This document shows, piece after piece, positions 56,937 to 64,000 of a stretch of 64,000 nucleotides of DNA (the stretch's first letter is position 1; the number at the start of each line of letters is the position of its first letter). The notes under the pieces are model-generated. The model had not been told where the DNA came from. It saw nothing but the letters and a program-made list of their open reading frames with translations, and searched no databases. The DNA comes from Chondrilla cf. caribensis (taxonomy: Eukaryota; Porifera; Demospongiae; Chondrillida; Chondrillidae), in assembly GCA_964020155.1 (NCBI GenBank), contig OZ026567.1, forward strand, positions 1,259,693 to 1,323,692. The letters run 5' to 3'. Position numbers and translations under genes: made by a program.

Positions 56937-58919
56937 TTCTACCCAGTGTCCATGCCAAACTCACCAACTCAATTTCGGAAGCATTCTGATTGTACTGAGT
57001 GCGCTATAAGCCTCGTGGTGACAAGCAAAAAATGTCAATTTTTTGAGTTGTCACCACGGCCTCTCCTGTGTGCACGTAATGCATCATAGCTCAAATCTGA
57101 ATGCACAGACACACTCCTGGACCTAGTACCTACCTTCTGATAGCAAAAAAGATGTATTCTGATGTCGACCGAAATTTCTCCCCAGTGCCACATAATAAAA
57201 TGCTTATACTTTGTATGTACATTCATATATAAGTGTAATACACCTTGTGGTGATCACCTAAGCAATTTGAGATTTCTTTTCTGGTCACCAAGGGCTACCC
57301 AGTGTCCATGCCAAACTCACCAACTCAATTTCGGAAGCATTCTGATTGTACTGAGTGCGCTATAAGTCTCGTGGTGACAAGCAAAAAATGTCAATTTTTT
57401 GAGTTGTCACCACGGCCTCTCCTGTGTGCACGTAATGCATCATAGCTCAAATCCGAATGCACAGACACACTCCTGGACCTAGTACCTACCTTCTGATAGC
57501 AAAAAAGATGCATTTTGATGTCGACCGAAATTTCTCCCCAGTGCCACATAATAAAATGCATATACTTTGTATGTACATTCATATATAAGTGTAATACACC
57601 TTGTGGTGATCACCTAAGCAATTTGAGATTTCTTTGCTGGTCACCAGTTGCTACCCAGTGTCCATGCCAAACTCACCAACTCAATTTCGGAAGCATTCTG
57701 ATTGTACTGAGTGCGCTATAAGTCTCGTGGTGACAAGCAAAAAATGTCAATTTTTTGAGTTGTCACCACGGCCTCTCCTGTGTGCACGTAATGCATCATA
57801 GCTCAAATCTGAATGCACAGACACACTCCTGGACCTAGTACCTACCTTCTGATAGCAAAAAAGATGTATTCTGATGTCGACCGAAATTTCTCCCCAGTGC
57901 CACATAATAAAATGCATATACTTTGTATGTACATTCATATATAAGTGTAATACACCTTGTGGTGATCACCTAAGCAATTTGAGATTTCTTTTCTGGTCAC
58001 CAAGGGCTACCCAGTGTCCATGCCAAACTCACCAACTCAATTTCAGAAGCATTCAGATAGTCCTGAGTGCACTATAAGGCTCGTGGTGACAAGCAAAAAA
58101 AATGTCAATTTTTTGAGTTGTCACCACAGCCTCTCCTGTGTGCACGTAATGCATCATAGCTCAAATCCGAATGCACAGACACACTCCTGGACCTAGTACC
58201 TACCTTCTGATAGCAAAAAAGATGCATTTTGATGTCGACCGAAATTTCTTCCCAGTGCCACATAATAAAATGCATATACTTTGTATGTACATTCATATAT
58301 AAGTGTAATACACCTTGTGGTGATCACCTAAGCAATTTGAGATTTCTTTGCTGGTTACCAGTTGCTACCCAGTGTCCATGCCAAACTCACCAACTCAATT
58401 TCGGAAGCATTCTGATTGTCCTGAGTGCGCTATAAGTCTCGTGGTGACAAGCAAAAAATGTCATTTTTTTGAGTTGTCACCACGGCCTCTCCTGTGTGCA
58501 TGTAATGCATCATAGCTCAAACCCGAATGCACAGACACACTCCTGGACCTAGTACCTACCTTCTGATAGCAAAAAAGATGTATTCTGATGTCGACCAAAA
58601 TTTCTCCCCAGTGCCACATAATAAAATGCATATACTTTGTATGTACATTCATATATAAGTGTAATATGCCTTGTGGTTATCACCTAAGCAATTTGAGATT
58701 TCTTTGCTGATCACCAAGGGCTACCCAGTATCCATGCCAAACTCACCAACTCAATTTCGGAAGCATTCAGATAGTCCTGAGTGCACTATAAGGCTCGTGG
58801 TGACAAGCAAAAAAAATGTCAATTTTTTGAGTTGTCACCACAGCCTCTCCTGTGTGCACGTAATGCATCATAGCTCAAATCCAAATGTACAGACACACTC
58901 CTGGACCTAATACCTACCT
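56937..58919. repeat. 356-bp tandem satellite, about 5.6 units
   Basis: Unit boundaries, marked by CTACCCAGTGTCCATGCC, fall at 56939, 57295, 57651, 58007, 58365 and 58721, giving periods of 356 to 358 bp. Each unit holds a hairpin (CGTGGTGACAA pairing with TTGTCACCACG, for example 57014-57024 with 57048-57058, with a CAAAAAA/TTTTTTG inner stem) and the palindrome GTGGTGATCACC. Two sub-variants alternate ('TCACCAAGGG' and 'TCACCAGTTG' edges), suggesting a 712-bp higher-order unit. Confidence 0.9.
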
Positions 58920-59298
58920 ATGATTATATACATGCGTATATGTGGTCTTGTGTAGCCTGGACCCATTCTTGTCTCCAATTTTAAGTTGGGGCTTTGTCCC
59001 GGCAAGAATACAATATTATGGTGGTATTAGGCCAGCTGATTGGCTAGAATGAGATTATATCACACTGGCCAAGTATTTCAAGGAATGTATACCTTGCCCA
59101 CAATGAATATTGTATTTATTTAATTATTATTATCAAAGCAGTGTAATATAACAATTATCAAAAATTAATCAAGGTGTGACAACTAGTGTATAAGAACATA
59201 CAGTATGACTGTGAATTACTGTATAGGTCAATCTCAAAATGGCTGCATAATGCTAAGTACATGTTATGTATGTAGTTTGGTTCATGTATGTAGTTTCT

Positions 59299-63466
<4,168 letters not shown>

Positions 63467-64000
63467 GTTTCTACTTTACATTTTTAGTTCAAATATCTCA
63501 GATATCACCAGACTTCTTGTATATGAAGAAGAAATGCATACAACCGACGACACCTTGGCAATGGTGATGGGTATCAACTGCCCTATTGGTGGAAGTTTAG
63601 GTTAAACTTAATAGCTATGTCAGTTGCATTGTTTTCTGTCTTTCATACAATTTCGCAGAATTGAAAAAGCAACCGTTTAATTTAATATATTGTTTCATTG
63701 CAACAAGGTCACATGAGTTAAACGTTATGTCATTGTTGATGTAATTCACAAGAATATGGCAATATACTTCTTTAATTAATGGCACATTTTGCAAATGCTA
63801 TTGTGATTCTTCTGGGACAAGCATGATTATCAGGTGAACTGCTTGTAACCTGCCTACAAATTAGGTGATTTAATTGTTTACATAACTTAAAAACCACAAG
63901 GTAATAGATAACTACACAGATGTTGACATGTCATACCTGCGATAACTAGACCTTCTTTCTATTTCCGGTTCCAGAGTAATTATTCCCGAATCCAGTGATT
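63467..64000. other. upstream of ZU5/Death copy 2, no gene seen
   Basis: The 5' flank of the minus-strand gene. A stretch from 63720 (TTCACAAGAATATGGCAATATACTTCTTTAATT) is similar to 34650-34770 of the chimeric gene's intron, so it may once have been CARD-2-type intron sequence. No exon was supported. Confidence 0.4.

Noticed and set aside
57035..58652. Repeated 63-68 aa ORFs on both strands
   Set aside because: They are the same frame in successive satellite units, with no splice context or family match; not genes.
57014..58919. CRISPR-like array
   Set aside because: The repeat is a continuous 356-bp tandem satellite in a eukaryotic genome, without short repeats and unique spacers.

Overview
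The window is eukaryotic, metazoan-type DNA. It is AT-rich, its coding exons are short and bounded by GT..AG splice sites, and it carries many microsatellites, MITEs and foldback repeats. The coding content is expanded families of death-fold proteins (CARD-like and Death domains) joined to coiled coils and a ZU5-like region, plus the C-terminal exons of a lysosomal beta-hexosaminidase and pieces of a hydroxylysine-kinase-like gene. This suits an early-branching invertebrate, most likely a sponge. That assignment is inference; no species-diagnostic sequence was seen. All exon models were made by hand from splice motifs, comparison between copies and reading-frame phase.

Layout. 0-1.6 kb: last three exons of a beta-hexosaminidase (+). 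2.6-5.8 kb: a CARD gene ending in a coiled coil (-; 'CARD-1' family). 7.7-14.5 kb: a 'CARD-2' gene (-) with an N-terminal CARD-like domain, a conserved linker spread over small exons, a 21-nt microexon and a 1.7 kb terminal coiled-coil exon. 14.56-15.46 kb: an inserted DNA transposon remnant with a Myb/SANT-like domain. 16.4-24.5 kb: a duplicated block holding a broken alpha/beta-hydrolase, a hydroxylysine-kinase first-exon stub, a truncated CARD-1 and a second full CARD-2 gene. 25-28 kb: a long-TIR MITE, a hydrolase remnant and a small unknown plus-strand ORF. 28.4-38.2 kb: a chimeric gene (-) in which the CARD-2 5' half runs into a coiled-coil/ZU5-like/Death-domain 3' half. 39-49.7 kb: the duplicated block again, with a third full CARD-2 gene. 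49.8-54.5 kb: a repeat island. 54.5-56.9 kb: a broken hydrolase and the longest hydroxylysine-kinase copy, in divergent orientation. 56.94-58.92 kb: a 356-bp tandem satellite that cuts off the kinase. 59.3-63.5 kb: a second ZU5-like/Death-domain gene (-) with a foldback element in its first intron.

How the parts may work together. CARD-1 and CARD-2 share a residue pattern and appear to be one diverged family. The CARD-plus-coiled-coil plan recalls CARD9/CARD11-type scaffolds that nucleate signalling filaments, and the ZU5-like/Death plan recalls PIDD and UNC5. The cluster therefore looks like a tandemly expanded death-fold adaptor locus, plausibly for innate immunity or cell death. The main result is the 28.4-38.2 kb chimera: 16 exons whose phases chain without a stop into 998 codons, CARD to coiled coil to ZU5-like to Death domain. 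Hydrolase and kinase copies look decayed, while the CARD-2 and ZU5/Death copies keep open frames and matching splice phases.
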